Counted from the first letter of the stretch, positions 8,197 through 20,068 are shown. The stretch is DNA of 58,416 bases from SFEL01 sp963640685 (GCA_963640685.1 CAVIAA010000008.1:1-58416); one strand, 5' to 3'. Program-made: numbers and translations. The notes: generated from the sequence alone by a model not told the origin.

Positions 8197-9561
8197 TTAT
8201 TTATCCGGCATGGGCTTTATTTTTGTCTGGTATATCCTATACAGATTCGTGCCGGCATACGCAACGGCGAATACCTCCGCTATGGGGAACGCATACCAGA
8301 CCGCGTCAAGGCCGCTTATGCGCGAGAGCAGAAAAGCTACCGGCAAGAGTATCACGAGCTGGCGCAGCGCGGAGCAGAAGAAGGAGAGCCTGCCGTCGCC
8401 TATCGCCTGAAACAGCGAGGTACACATTACGGTAAGCGCCGCGAGCGGGAAGGAGAGGCTGATTATACGCAGCGCCGGAACGCCTATTGCAAGCATTTCA
8501 TCCGATGCCTTGAAAAGCCCCAGCATCAGATCCGAACGGAACTGGAACACGACAAGCCCGATGCACATTATTGTGAAGGCATAAATACAGCCGTACTTGA
8601 GCGCCTCCATTATGCGGCGCTTGTTTTGCGCGCCGTAGTTGTAGCCGATGATGGGCATGGTTCCGGAATTGAGGCCGAATACCGGCATAAACACAAAGGA
8701 CTGCAGCTTGAAGTACACGCCGAGCACGCTGACCGCGGTAGAGGAGAAGGCTATGAGTATCTTATTAAGGCCAAGCGTCATTACGGTTCCTACCATCTGC
8801 AGGAATATGCTGGGCACGCCGACCTCGTATATTTCGCCTATTATCGCTTTATTCGGCTTAAAGCCGCCCATTCGCACCCGCACGAGGCAGGACTTGCTTG
8901 CTATCATGGAAAGGCCGAGCAGCATTCCGACGCACTGGCCGCCTATCGTCGCTATCGCAGCGCCGGCAACGCCAAGCTTTGGGAAGCCGTACAGACCGAA
9001 TATGAGTATCGGGTCGAATACTATATTGAATACCGCGCCGGCGAGCTGAATAAACATGGATTTGAGCGTGCTGCCGGTCGCCTGAAGTATCTTTTCGCAC
9101 ATGACCTGCACGGTAACGAATACGCAGGGTATGCCCACCCAGGATAGGTAGGTGACGGCGTATTCGGCTATCTCCGCCTCGGCATGGAACAGGGCTATCA
9201 TGGGCTTTCTAAGCAGGCCAAACAGTACCGCAAAGGCCAGGCCGCCGAGTATCGCCAGAAACATCGCGTTGGATGCGGCGCTGTCCGCGTCCTGCTGGCG
9301 CTTTTCGCCCAGCCTGCGGGCAACCAGCGAATTGGCGCCGACTGCGGTGCCGACCGCGACCGCGTTTATGAGCATTTGATACGGGAACACCAGCGACACG
9401 GCGGTAAGCGCATTTTCGGATATGCGGGAAACGTAAATGCTGTCAACTATGTTATACAGTGCCAGCACCAGCATTGATACCATCATTGGCAGCGACATTT
9501 TAACTATAAGGCTCCTTATCGGCAGGTAGCCCATTTTGTTTTCGGTGTAAGTGCTTTCCAT
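8197..9561 (-). CDS. MATE-family multidrug/Na+ antiporter
   Basis: The 454-aa protein has about twelve hydrophobic helices in two MatE halves, with VSMLVLALYNIVDSIYVSR at the first helix and GAQNKRRIMEALKYG in the second half. MATE transporters export cationic drugs or metabolites in exchange for Na+ or H+; the substrate is unknown. No strong ribosome-binding site precedes the ATG at 9561, and an ATG at 9534 is an alternative. It lies downstream of the ferredoxin gene but behind a terminator, so it is probably transcribed separately. Confidence 0.9.
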   Translation of the reverse strand: MESTYTENKMGYLPIRSLIVKMSLPMMVSMLVLALYNIVDSIYVSRISENALTAVSLVFPYQMLINAVAVGTAVGANSLVARRLGEKRQQDADSAASNAMFLAILGGLAFAVLFGLLRKPMIALFHAEAEIAEYAVTYLSWVGIPCVFVTVQVMCEKILQATGSTLKSMFIQLAGAVFNIVFDPILIFGLYGFPKLGVAGAAIATIGGQCVGMLLGLSMIASKSCLVRVRMGGFKPNKAIIGEIYEVGVPSIFLQMVGTVMTLGLNKILIAFSSTAVSVLGVYFKLQSFVFMPVFGLNSGTMPIIGYNYGAQNKRRIMEALKYGCIYAFTIMCIGLVVFQFRSDLMLGLFKASDEMLAIGVPALRIISLSFPLAALTVMCTSLFQAIGDGRLSFFCSALRQLVILLPVAFLLSRISGLDAVWYAFPIAEVFAVAYAGTNLYRIYQTKIKPMPDK

Positions 9562-9621
9562 CTTGCGTTATACAGTTAAACGGATCCTTTCTCTTGTCTT
9601 GTGTGGGGGAGTTTCGGCAAT

Positions 9622-9653
9622 AAAAATGGGCCCATTGCGAGATGGGCCCTTTT
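9622..9653 (-). terminator. Ferredoxin gene terminator
   Basis: GGGCCCAT (9628-9635) and ATGGGCCC (9642-9649) form a perfect 8-bp stem. The flanking A-run at 9622-9626 reads as a T-run on the minus strand, after the ferredoxin gene. Confidence 0.85.
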
Positions 9654-9680
9654 AACTGGTGGCTTAAAAGCGCCGGAGGA

Positions 9681-9851
9681 TTACTCCTCGGAGGGAGCGC
9701 CGACGGGGCAGACGGATGCGCAAGCGCCGCAGCTGATGCAGCTGCCGGCATCGATCTCGTAATGATCTGCGCCCTGAGAAATAGCGCCAACGGGGCAGCC
9801 GGATTCGCAGGAACCGCAGCTGATGCACTCATCGGAAATTACATATGCCAT
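9681..9851 (-). CDS. 2[4Fe-4S] ferredoxin
   Basis: A 56-aa clostridial-type ferredoxin with two CxxCxxCxxxCP cluster motifs (CISCGSCESGCP and CISCGACASVCP). It is a cytoplasmic low-potential electron carrier for anaerobic oxidoreductases. The upstream in-frame ATG at 9878 lacks a ribosome-binding site, while the ATG at 9851 follows GTGGAGGTATATACC and gives the standard MAYVISDEC start. It has its own promoter and terminator. Confidence 0.95.
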   Translation of the reverse strand: MAYVISDECISCGSCESGCPVGAISQGADHYEIDAGSCISCGACASVCPVGAPSEE

Positions 9852-9883
9852 GGTATATACCTCCACAGAATTTATCACGTATT

Positions 9884-9911
9884 ATTTTAGCATGAAAACA
9901 CGGAATGTCAA
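9884..9911 (-). promoter_or_regulatory. Ferredoxin promoter
   Basis: On the minus strand, TTGACA (9911-9906), a 16-base spacer and TAAAAT (9889-9884), about 33 bases before the start codon. Confidence 0.75.
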
Positions 9912-9937
9912 CATATTAAAGGACTCTAACCGTGCGA

Positions 9938-10906
9938 TTACCGATCCTTCTCTTTTGCGCGGCGCTCCATGATGTCCGCCTTTTCCTCGCTGAGCAGCTC
10001 CGCAAGCTCCTCCGGCTCGGCGTCGTCCATCATCATCTGCTGCTCGACCTCCGCCTCAACGTCGATATTATGCGCCTGCTTGCCCTTTGCGCTGCGGTTG
10101 TAGGTGAGCTCGCGGAAGGGGTACTCGCGCACGTCTATCGTCCCATCCGGCAATGTGACCTTCAGCTTTGTCTTTTCGGATATGACGTTGTTCTCCATGA
10201 CCGTGCCGACCAGACCGTCCGGCGTTTTGGCCTCGCTGCCGGTCTTTGGCATCTGCTTTCGCATGGATTCATAGCTGTCCTGCTCGTACTTGAGGCAGCA
10301 CATCAGCCTGCCGCATATTCCGGATATCTTGGTTGGGCTGAGCGAAAGGCTCTGCTCCTTTGCCATTTTTATCGATACCGGCTGAAAATCCGGCAGAAAC
10401 TGCTTGCAGCACACCGGCCTGCCGCAGCTGCCGAGGCCGCCCAGCAGCTTTGCCTCGTCACGAACGCCTATCTGCCGCAGCTCTATGCGGGTCTTGAATA
10501 CCGAGGCCAGATCCTTTACCAGCTCGCGAAAATCCACCCTGCCGTCCGCAGTGAAGTAGAAAACTATCTTTGAGCCGTTGAAGGTGTATTCGACGTCTAC
10601 CAGCTTCATTTCCAGCCCGTGCGCCTGTATGCGCTCGAGGCAGGTGTTGTAGGCGTCCTTTTCGCGGGCGCGGTAGCTGTCCCGCATATCGCGATCCTTG
10701 TCCGTTGCGGGGCGAATTATTTCGCGAAGCGCCGGAAAGCTCGGGTCGTCCGGCACCTCGTGAGGCCCTACCATAACGTCGCCGTATTCGATGCCGCGCG
10801 CGGTTTCAACTATTACGCCGTCGCCCTGATTAATCTCGTAATTGCCGGGGGAGAAGTAGTACAGCTTGCTTCCGCCGCGGAACTTAACGCTGATTACCGT
10901 TGCCAT
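9938..10906 (-). CDS. ricT: PSP1-domain protein RicT (YaaT)
   Basis: This 322-aa PSP1 family protein is orthologous in context to B. subtilis YaaT/RicT. RicT belongs to an Fe-S complex that promotes RNase Y action and affects sporulation and biofilm decisions. Recognisable features are VKFRGGSKLYYF near the start, YCFTADGRVDF-like FYFTADGRVDF, the Cys-rich LGSCGRPVCCKQFL and the ICGRLMCCLKYEQ segments that carry cluster-binding cysteines. A charged tail follows. It starts 3 bases after holB, as in the classical darA-holB-ricT order. Confidence 0.93.
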   Translation of the reverse strand: MATVISVKFRGGSKLYYFSPGNYEINQGDGVIVETARGIEYGDVMVGPHEVPDDPSFPALREIIRPATDKDRDMRDSYRAREKDAYNTCLERIQAHGLEMKLVDVEYTFNGSKIVFYFTADGRVDFRELVKDLASVFKTRIELRQIGVRDEAKLLGGLGSCGRPVCCKQFLPDFQPVSIKMAKEQSLSLSPTKISGICGRLMCCLKYEQDSYESMRKQMPKTGSEAKTPDGLVGTVMENNVISEKTKLKVTLPDGTIDVREYPFRELTYNRSAKGKQAHNIDVEAEVEQQMMMDDAEPEELAELLSEEKADIMERRAKEKDR

Positions 10907-10909
10907 ATA

Positions 10910-11803
10910 TCAAAGCTCCTCTGTGATTTCTGTAAAAAGCCGGGTGAATGTGCCCCCGGCCGGGGCGTTTGTGCTGAGCCGCTCAAGAGCCGAGGCCAGC
11001 ACTTCTATGATACAATTTATGCGCCCCGTTGTAAAGCGCGGCGCGAGGGCGGCTATCTCCTCCGCTCTGTCCGGGTTACATTCGGCCGACCGCCCGAGGC
11101 TGTACAAGAGCATGTCCCGCATATACGAGAGCATAAAGTGCGCCCCGTCGGCCGAGGCTATCGCAGGAAGCCTGTCAAACGGCAGCTCGCTCTTTAAGAG
11201 AAGCGCCATAGCATCCTGCGCGTTTTTGCGCAGCTCGCGGTAGTCCTCCTCCGCCGAGAGCCTGAGCGCACGGCTGACGGTTCCGCCCTGAGCGGCAAAG
11301 CGCTGCGCATCCGGCTCCGCAACGCCGCGGCTCATAAGCTCCCGCGCAACGTCATCGACAGAGGGCAGGCCGCAGCGCAGCGGAACGCAGCGGGAGAGTA
11401 TAGTCGGCAGTATGCCGGCGTCGTTGCCGGTAAGCAGGAAGAGCACCCCGTTTGGCGGCTCCTCGATGGTCTTCAGTAGTATGTTCTGGGTGGAGGGGTC
11501 GATATCGCTTGCATTGAGCAGCAGCACCGCCCTCCTGCCGCCGGAAAACGCGCCGCGCCCAAGCTCCTCGATTACCTCCTCGCGTATAGCGTCTTTTTTA
11601 TAGCAGGAGGGGATTATGCAGTCGCCTGTCCTTGAAAGCATCGCCTCGTCCGCCGTGCCGGTGCAGTGCAGCGCTGCGGCTTTTTTTGCTATGCCTGCGG
11701 CTATTTCGCCGTCCGGGCAGGAAATAAAACAGGCGTGTGGAACACTCCCCTGCCTGATAGCGCAAAGGAGTCTTTCCTCCGCCTGAACGATACCCTTTGA
11801 CAT
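10910..11803 (-). CDS. holB: DNA polymerase III delta-prime subunit
   Basis: A 297-aa AAA+-fold clamp-loader subunit. Delta-prime works with delta and tau to load the sliding clamp at the replication fork. The stretches RRAVLLLNASDIDPSTQNILLK (first part of the Walker B-like region), TIEEPPNGVLFLLTG and LPTILSRC with the SRC motif are diagnostic. It lacks the Walker A lysine motif and the zinc-binding cysteines seen in many homologues, which is common in short forms. It lies between darA and ricT in one minus-strand operon; tmk, often just before darA, is absent here. Confidence 0.88.
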   Translation of the reverse strand: MSKGIVQAEERLLCAIRQGSVPHACFISCPDGEIAAGIAKKAAALHCTGTADEAMLSRTGDCIIPSCYKKDAIREEVIEELGRGAFSGGRRAVLLLNASDIDPSTQNILLKTIEEPPNGVLFLLTGNDAGILPTILSRCVPLRCGLPSVDDVARELMSRGVAEPDAQRFAAQGGTVSRALRLSAEEDYRELRKNAQDAMALLLKSELPFDRLPAIASADGAHFMLSYMRDMLLYSLGRSAECNPDRAEEIAALAPRFTTGRINCIIEVLASALERLSTNAPAGGTFTRLFTEITEEL

Positions 11804-11814
11804 TGTGCGCTGCT

Positions 11815-12141
11815 CTAAAATTTATAGAACTGCTCTACGTCTACCACGAACACGGTAGCGCCGCCCATAGTCACCTGAACCGGGGCGGGAGAGTTGTCGA
11901 TATAGCCCGGCACCGCGGAGGGTACGACCATATATTCCTTGCGGGTGCTGGATTTTTCCTTGATAATATCCAGCGTATCCTGCAGCTTATCTGCCTCCAC
12001 GCCTATCATGAGGGTGCTGTTGCCGTTGTGGAGAAAGCCGCCGGAGGAAGAAATGCGCGTAACGCTTATGCGGCGGTTGGTGAGTTCTTTTATAAGGCGC
12101 TTGGAGTCGTCGTTTTGCACTATCGCATATACGAGCTTCAT
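11815..12141 (-). CDS. darA: Cyclic-di-AMP receptor DarA (PII-like)
   Basis: This 108-aa PII-like protein (formerly DUF970/YaaQ) binds cyclic-di-AMP as a trimer. The sequence has MKLVYAIVQNDD, TRISSSGGFL and GNSTLMIGVE, all characteristic of the family. The ATG at 12156 is less likely; the ATG at 12141 follows ATGGGAGGTAAAGCT and gives the usual start. It is the first gene of the darA-holB-ricT operon. Confidence 0.95.
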   Translation of the reverse strand: MKLVYAIVQNDDSKRLIKELTNRRISVTRISSSGGFLHNGNSTLMIGVEADKLQDTLDIIKEKSSTRKEYMVVPSAVPGYIDNSPAPVQVTMGGATVFVVDVEQFYKF

Positions 12142-12168
12142 AGCTTTACCTCCCATCTGCTTTTTTAT

Positions 12169-12197
12169 ATTATATAACTAATTCTGGTTTTTTTCAA
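12169..12197 (-). promoter_or_regulatory. darA operon promoter
   Basis: On the minus strand, TTGAAA (12197-12192), 17-base spacer, TATAAT (12174-12169), about 28 bases before the darA ATG. Confidence 0.8.
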
Positions 12198-12207
12198 TAA
12201 TGCGTGC

Positions 12208-12786
12208 TCACGCTTCTCTTACCGCGGCGATTATTTCATTGAGCATGCCGGAAAGCTCGCTGCCGGGCTTAAAGGCGATGGCCTGATATTTGCCGCCGCG
12301 CTTGAATATAAGCGTGCTTGCTTCGCTCCTTTTGCCGGTGCAGAGCACTGCGGCCTTTTCGGCGGCAGACTTTATAGCCTCCGCGTCCTCGCCTATTGCG
12401 CCTATGCTGCCCGAGGAGAGCAGCGCCTGCATTTCGGCGGGGGAGACCGCATCGACGAGCTTGCTCTTCCCGCCGCTGAGCTGCTCAAAAACCAGCGTGC
12501 CGAGCGGGTATGGGTTTTTGCGCTGGCTGCCGTATTGGTCGAGGTCGCCCTCCTCCGGCTCGCTGTTGAACAGGGTATAGCGATAGGCACAGAGCCGCCT
12601 TTTGTATATCCAGAGGCAGAGGAGCACGAGAAGTATGAATATCGGTATCTGCAATATTCCGCCGTGCGGAACTGTCGACACCGCGTTCATGAGCAGCCGG
12701 GCAAACACGACCAGCGCCAGCAGGCCGAAAAACAGCAGCAGATCCTGCTTTTTTGTGGTGTTTGCTCCGTTTGTTTCCTGATACAT
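12208..12786 (-). CDS. Uncharacterised two-helix membrane protein
   Basis: A 192-aa protein I do not recognise. After a polar N-terminus there are two hydrophobic segments (about 14-34 and 43-61), then a charged cytoplasmic-type region with KLVDAVSPAEMQALL and FKRGGKYQAIAF. The first ATG in frame lies at 12864 inside the CPBP gene. The ATG at 12786 follows GGAGG with a 9-base gap and is preferred; another ATG at 12795 directly abuts GGAGG. It starts 17 bases inside the region after the CPBP stop, so the two are likely co-transcribed. Confidence 0.75.
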   Translation of the reverse strand: MYQETNGANTTKKQDLLLFFGLLALVVFARLLMNAVSTVPHGGILQIPIFILLVLLCLWIYKRRLCAYRYTLFNSEPEEGDLDQYGSQRKNPYPLGTLVFEQLSGGKSKLVDAVSPAEMQALLSSGSIGAIGEDAEAIKSAAEKAAVLCTGKRSEASTLIFKRGGKYQAIAFKPGSELSGMLNEIIAAVREA

Positions 12787-12802
12787 GGGGTTCATCCTCC
12801 GA

Positions 12803-13585
12803 TCATGAGAGAGTTTTCTTAGGACACATATGGCGCAGCGGCAGCCAAAGGCCGATAGCGGCAAAAACCAGCAGCAGAGCGGCAGAAATGCCGCTTATTG
12901 ACGGTATTACGAAGGTGCCGACGATATTGAAAACGGCGTGAAAGAGCACTGCGGCCAGCAGCGAACGGTAGTGGTCGTACACCAGAGTTATCACTATGCC
13001 CATTAAAAAGGCGTAGGTTATCCAAATTATCTGGGTATGCATCAGCCCGAACAGCGCACAGGAGACGAGCAGCGCGGCGCGGCGGCTCAGCGACCGCTGC
13101 AGCAGGCCGTATATCAGCCCGCGGAAAAGCAGCTCCTCTGCAAGCGGCGCAAACACCGCTACCGCAAGAAAGTGCGCCAAAAACCCGCCGCCGCTGTTTT
13201 GTGTGAATAGCTGGTCGTATGAATCAACGGCCTCGGCGGGCAGCGGAAGGTAGGTGAGCAGCAGCACCACCAGAGCGGAGAAGGCGGCAGATAGCAGGCC
13301 GCACCAGAGATACTCCCGCGATGGCAGTATGGTGACGGGTATGCAGTCACGAACGCTCTGCCACTTTAAGCAGAGCAGCAGCATCGCCGCAGTGATAAGC
13401 AGGTCGTGTATGATGGAGATAAGGGAGGACTGCTCGACGAGGAACGCCTCCATTGCCCCCTGAACATCTCCCTCGACCCCTGCGCCGCCTATCGCGGCGA
13501 ACACAACATTAAGCAGAGCCAGAGACAGATAATATGCGGCAAGCGCAAGCGCTACGCGAAGCAGCGTATTAAAATAACTTTTCAT
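12803..13585 (-). CDS. CPBP-family intramembrane metalloprotease
   Basis: The 260-aa membrane protein has about seven hydrophobic segments and the three CPBP (Abi/Rce1-like) motifs: EELLFRG (Glu-Glu-x3-Arg), FGLMHTQ and HAVFNI, which form a membrane-embedded zinc site. Family members process prenylated or bacteriocin-like peptides or confer self-immunity; the substrate is unknown here. It precedes a small membrane protein on the same strand, which might be a functional partner. Confidence 0.9.
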   Translation of the reverse strand: MKSYFNTLLRVALALAAYYLSLALLNVVFAAIGGAGVEGDVQGAMEAFLVEQSSLISIIHDLLITAAMLLLCLKWQSVRDCIPVTILPSREYLWCGLLSAAFSALVVLLLTYLPLPAEAVDSYDQLFTQNSGGGFLAHFLAVAVFAPLAEELLFRGLIYGLLQRSLSRRAALLVSCALFGLMHTQIIWITYAFLMGIVITLVYDHYRSLLAAVLFHAVFNIVGTFVIPSISGISAALLLVFAAIGLWLPLRHMCPKKTLS

Positions 13586-13632
13586 AAGCCCATTTTACCA
13601 CAAAGCCGCGGCGCGTGGTGTGAAATTTACGC

Positions 13633-13658
13633 AAAAAGAGCCGCATCTGCTGCGGCTC
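13633..13658 (-). terminator. ileS terminator
   Basis: GAGCCGCA (13638-13645) and TGCGGCTC (13651-13658) form an 8-bp stem. The A-run at 13633-13637 reads as TTTTT on the minus strand. Confidence 0.85.
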
Positions 13659-13689
13659 CTTTGAAACAACTGCGGTTTTTGCGCCTTTT

Positions 13690-16812
<3,123 letters not shown>

Positions 16813-16850
16813 CTGCTTCTCCTTGTGTATTTTGTAAAGCGGGCACGGGC

Positions 16851-16926
16851 AAAAATAAAAACGCCCCATATATCGGGACGCAGTATTGCGAGGTCCCACC
16901 GTTTGTCCCGGTCTCGGCTTTGTATT
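16851..16926 (-). promoter_or_regulatory. T-box-like leader with terminator before ileS
   Basis: The minus strand holds GGTGGGACCTCGC (16900-16888), close to the T-box consensus GGTGGNACCNCG, followed by a terminator: CGTCCC (16880-16875), a 7-base loop, GGGGCG (16867-16862), then T4-A-T5. An alternative stem, CGGGAC (16910-16905) with GTCCCG (16879-16874), would exclude the terminator, so the two folds are mutually exclusive as in transcriptional T-boxes. The apparent promoter leaves only about 25 bases before the T-box motif, too little for a Stem I with specifier loop. The tRNA-end-pairing bases read TGGG, not the TGGT expected for a tRNA ending in ACCA. Confidence 0.6.
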
Positions 16927-16931
16927 TACCT

Positions 16932-16960
16932 ATTATATTATCCGCTCTCTTTTTTGTAAA
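16932..16960 (-). promoter_or_regulatory. ileS promoter
   Basis: On the minus strand, TTTACA (16960-16955), a 17-base spacer and TATAAT (16937-16932). A palindrome CCCCCAA-A-TTGGGGG (16976-16962) lies directly upstream of the -35 box. Confidence 0.8.
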
Positions 16961-17130
16961 CCCCCCAATTTGGGGGCAAAAGGGGAGGCTGTCACGCTTT
17001 TTTCACTTTAAATTGCTCATTAGAGGTATGAATGAATAATTTTTTGTGTTACTATTATGTGGATAGTTTAAACTCGTAGGTGGTATGCTTATCGATATGA
17101 CTCAGCGTGGCATACCGGGGAGGTAAAAAT

Positions 17131-19146
17131 TTGAAGAGAAGAAACCTTACAACGCCGATAGTATATCTTATAATGCTGGTGGTCATCGTGGTGCTGGTAT
17201 CCGGCTTTGATCCCTTCGGGGCGGAGAGCAGCAAGATAAGCTATTCGGAATTTATAGATGACGTAAGGGCAGGGAAGATAGAGGCTGCGGAGGTCACCAG
17301 CCTGAAGCTCGTCGGCCTCTACAAGGACAGCGAGATAAGCCGGGATATTTTCCCGGATAAGGCGGACTTTTACACCTACATACCCTCTGTCGATATACTC
17401 CGCGACGACATGGAAAAGGTCACGGCGGAGCTGACCGGCAAGGATCCCGACGAAATAACGCAGGCGGATTATACATTTTCGCTGGTGTTCAACCCAACGC
17501 CGGGGCCGTCGCTCATTGAGCAGCTTATGCCGTACATAATGCTCTGCGGCTGCCTGGTGCTGGTATATGTGCTCATGAACAGGGCGCAGGGCGGCGGAAG
17601 CAACATAATGAACTTTGGCAAGAGCCGCGCAAGGACCGCCTCCGACGGAAAAAAGGTCACCTTTGCAGACGTTGCGGGTGCGGAGGAGGAAAAGGAGGAG
17701 CTGCGCGAGGTCGTCGAGTTTATGCGCTCGCCGAAGCGGTTCACCGAGATGGGCGCGCGCATACCCAAGGGCTGCCTGCTTGTCGGCCCTCCGGGCACCG
17801 GCAAAACGCTGCTTGCAAAGGCCGTTGCGGGGGAGGCCGGCGTTCCGTTCTTCTCGATATCCGGCTCGGACTTTGTTGAAATGTTCGTTGGCGTCGGCGC
17901 GAGCCGCGTGCGCGATCTGTTCAATACCGCAAAGAAGTGCGCGCCCGCAGTTGTGTTTATAGATGAGATAGACGCGGTCGGCCGTCAGCGCGGCGCAGGC
18001 CTGGGCGGCGGGCACGACGAGCGGGAGCAGACGCTGAACCAGCTGCTCGTTGAAATGGACGGCTTTGCCGTGAACGAGGGCATAATCGTCATCGCCGCGA
18101 CCAACAGGCCGGACATACTCGACCCGGCGCTGCTGCGCCCCGGCAGGTTCGATAGGCAGATAACCGTCGGTTATCCCGACGTAAAGGGCAGGGAGGCCAT
18201 TTTGCAGGTACACGCAAAGGGCAAGCCGCTGGGCAGCGACGTTGACCTCGCCGTGCTTGCAAAGCGCACCAGCGGAATGACCGGCGCCGACCTTGAAAAC
18301 GTGCTCAACGAGGCGGCAATACTCGCCGCCCGCTTCAAGAAAAAGCAGATAACCATGACCGAGCTCGAGGAGGCTATCACCCGAACCGTCGTTGGCCCCG
18401 AAAAGCGCAGCCGCGTCGTTACCGAGGAGGACAAGAAGATAACCGCGTACCACGAGGCGGGTCACGCCATAGTTGCCCTCAAGATGGAGCACTGCGACCC
18501 GGTACACGAGGTATCCATAATACCGAGAGGTCAGGCGGCGGGCTATACCATGACCATGCCGGATAACGACGACAGCCATATTTCAAGGGGTAAGATACTG
18601 GATCAGATAGCGATGAGCATGGGCGGCAGGGTAGCCGAGAGCATCGCCCTCGACGATATATGCACCGGCGCGATAGGCGACCTTAAGCACGCGAGCGACC
18701 TTGCAAGGCGAATGGTCATAGAGTTCGGCATGAGCGACGAGATAGGCCCCGTGTTCCTTGGCGGCGATTCCGAGGTATTCATAGCCAAGGACTGGGGACA
18801 CCAGCGCAACTACTCAGAGGAGGTCGCGGCAAAGGTGGATAAGGAAATGCGTCGCATACTCGAGGAGCAGTTTGAGCGGGCAAAAAAGGTGCTGCTGGAC
18901 GAGCGGGAGGCGCTGGACCGCGTGGTCAAGTACCTCATCGAGTATGAGCGCATAACCGGCGAGGAATTTGAAAAGATATTCCGCAACGAGCCGGTCGAGC
19001 TCATGTCCTACAAGGAGCGCAGGGAAACGCTGGAAAAGCCCGATGAACCCGAGAACGGCGAGGAGCCGGAGCGGGAACACCAGGACGGCGAAAAGCCGGA
19101 GCAGAGGTATTACCGCCCCGGCGAGGTTGAGGAGCAGGACGAGTAA
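17131..19146 (+). CDS. ftsH: ATP-dependent zinc metalloprotease FtsH
   Basis: A 671-aa membrane AAA+ protease that degrades misassembled membrane proteins and some regulators. It has two N-terminal membrane helices (about 9-25 and 133-150) around an extracytoplasmic domain, Walker A GPPGTGKT (219-226), Walker B VFIDEIDAVG, and the zinc site HEAGH (441-445). The tail is strongly charged (Glu/Lys repeats). A GTG at 17107 is in frame, but the TTG at 17131 follows GGGGAGGT at a 6-base distance and gives the usual MKRRNL start. A strong terminator follows. Confidence 0.95.
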   Translation: MKRRNLTTPIVYLIMLVVIVVLVSGFDPFGAESSKISYSEFIDDVRAGKIEAAEVTSLKLVGLYKDSEISRDIFPDKADFYTYIPSVDILRDDMEKVTAELTGKDPDEITQADYTFSLVFNPTPGPSLIEQLMPYIMLCGCLVLVYVLMNRAQGGGSNIMNFGKSRARTASDGKKVTFADVAGAEEEKEELREVVEFMRSPKRFTEMGARIPKGCLLVGPPGTGKTLLAKAVAGEAGVPFFSISGSDFVEMFVGVGASRVRDLFNTAKKCAPAVVFIDEIDAVGRQRGAGLGGGHDEREQTLNQLLVEMDGFAVNEGIIVIAATNRPDILDPALLRPGRFDRQITVGYPDVKGREAILQVHAKGKPLGSDVDLAVLAKRTSGMTGADLENVLNEAAILAARFKKKQITMTELEEAITRTVVGPEKRSRVVTEEDKKITAYHEAGHAIVALKMEHCDPVHEVSIIPRGQAAGYTMTMPDNDDSHISRGKILDQIAMSMGGRVAESIALDDICTGAIGDLKHASDLARRMVIEFGMSDEIGPVFLGGDSEVFIAKDWGHQRNYSEEVAAKVDKEMRRILEEQFERAKKVLLDEREALDRVVKYLIEYERITGEEFEKIFRNEPVELMSYKERRETLEKPDEPENGEEPEREHQDGEKPEQRYYRPGEVEEQDE

Positions 19147-19159
19147 AAAACAGAGAACG

Positions 19160-19190
19160 CGGGCGAAGATGTCAGCTTCGCCCGTTTTTT
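19160..19190 (+). terminator. ftsH terminator
   Basis: CGGGCGAAG (19160-19168) and CTTCGCCCG (19176-19184) form a perfect 9-bp stem followed by six T. It ends immediately before an ATG, which argues against that ATG being the start of the next gene. Confidence 0.9.
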
Positions 19191-19208
19191 ATGAGCGAGA
19201 GGCAAAAA

Positions 19209-20030
19209 ATGCAGAAGTTTGATCTTCATATACATTCAAACATGTCGGACGGCACATATGACCCGGAGGCTATACCCGCCCTTGCAAAGCAGCAGGGCGT
19301 AAACTATATTTCGCTCACTGACCACGACACGACGGCGGGCTGCGAGGCCGCAATAAACGCCGGGCGGGAAATTGGGGTAACAGTGATACACGGCATAGAG
19401 CTGGACGTTGAGTTTTCGGCGGAGCTGCATATACTTGGACTTAATGTTGACCCCAAAAGCGGCGCAATGGCGCAGTTTGAGGCCTGGCGCGGCGAGTGCA
19501 GGCGCAAGCGCAACGGGGCGATACTGGATAAGCTGGAGCGCTCCGGCATACACGCGGAGCGGTACATGGAGCACAGCAGGGGAAACGACACCCGGCTGCA
19601 CATTGCAAAGGCGCTGGTTTCGGGCGGGTATGCGGAAAGCGTAAGGGACGCATTCAAGAAATACCTTAATGAGGGCGGAATAGCCTTTGTGCCGGGTCTG
19701 CGCCCCTCAAAAAAGGAGGCTATCGAGCTGATACTTCATTCTGGCGGGAAGCCGGTGCTGGCGCACCCCTGCCAGATAAAGGCGGACGTAAACAAGCTGG
19801 CGCGTGAGCTTGCGGATTACGGGCTGTGGGGGATGGAGGCGTTTTATCCGTCGTCAACGGCGGGGCAGAGGAGCGGCTTTGTCTCCATAGCTGCCCAGCT
19901 CGGCCTCTGCGTCACCTGCGGCAGCGATTTCCACGGCAAAAACCGCGAAACCGTCATCGGCTGTGCCTACGAGGAAACGCCGCTGCTCGAGCAGGCCTGG
20001 CGCGAGTTTTTCGGCGAAAAGCGGGTCTGA
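19209..20030 (+). CDS. PHP-domain phosphoesterase (RNase AM/TrpH-like)
   Basis: The 273-aa protein belongs to the PHP metal-dependent phosphoesterases. It shows DLHIHSNMSDGTY (metal-binding His pair), SLTDHDTT, HGIELDVEF, PVLAHPCQ and GSDFHG, the ordered PHP motifs of the YciV/TrpH (3',5'-nucleoside bisphosphate phosphatase, RNase AM) branch. I take the ATG at 19209, preceded by GAGAGG; an ATG at 19191 abuts the ftsH terminator. A second, distinct PHP gene lies at 21.9 kb. Confidence 0.88.
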   Translation: MQKFDLHIHSNMSDGTYDPEAIPALAKQQGVNYISLTDHDTTAGCEAAINAGREIGVTVIHGIELDVEFSAELHILGLNVDPKSGAMAQFEAWRGECRRKRNGAILDKLERSGIHAERYMEHSRGNDTRLHIAKALVSGGYAESVRDAFKKYLNEGGIAFVPGLRPSKKEAIELILHSGGKPVLAHPCQIKADVNKLARELADYGLWGMEAFYPSSTAGQRSGFVSIAAQLGLCVTCGSDFHGKNRETVIGCAYEETPLLEQAWREFFGEKRV

Positions 20031-20039
20031 TATTTGGTA

Positions 20040-20068
20040 TTGCTTATGGCTGTGTCATTTGTTATAAT
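20040..20068 (+). promoter_or_regulatory. prs promoter
   Basis: TTGCTT (20040-20045), 17-base spacer, TATAAT (20063-20068), about 34 bases before the ATG at 20102. Confidence 0.75.

Noticed and set aside
10866..11243. 125-aa plus-strand frame across ricT and holB
   Set aside because: Lies antisense to two certain genes with conserved family motifs and has no start signals.
17089..18579. 496-aa open frame antisense to ftsH
   Set aside because: Shadow of ftsH; no start context and no recognisable domain.
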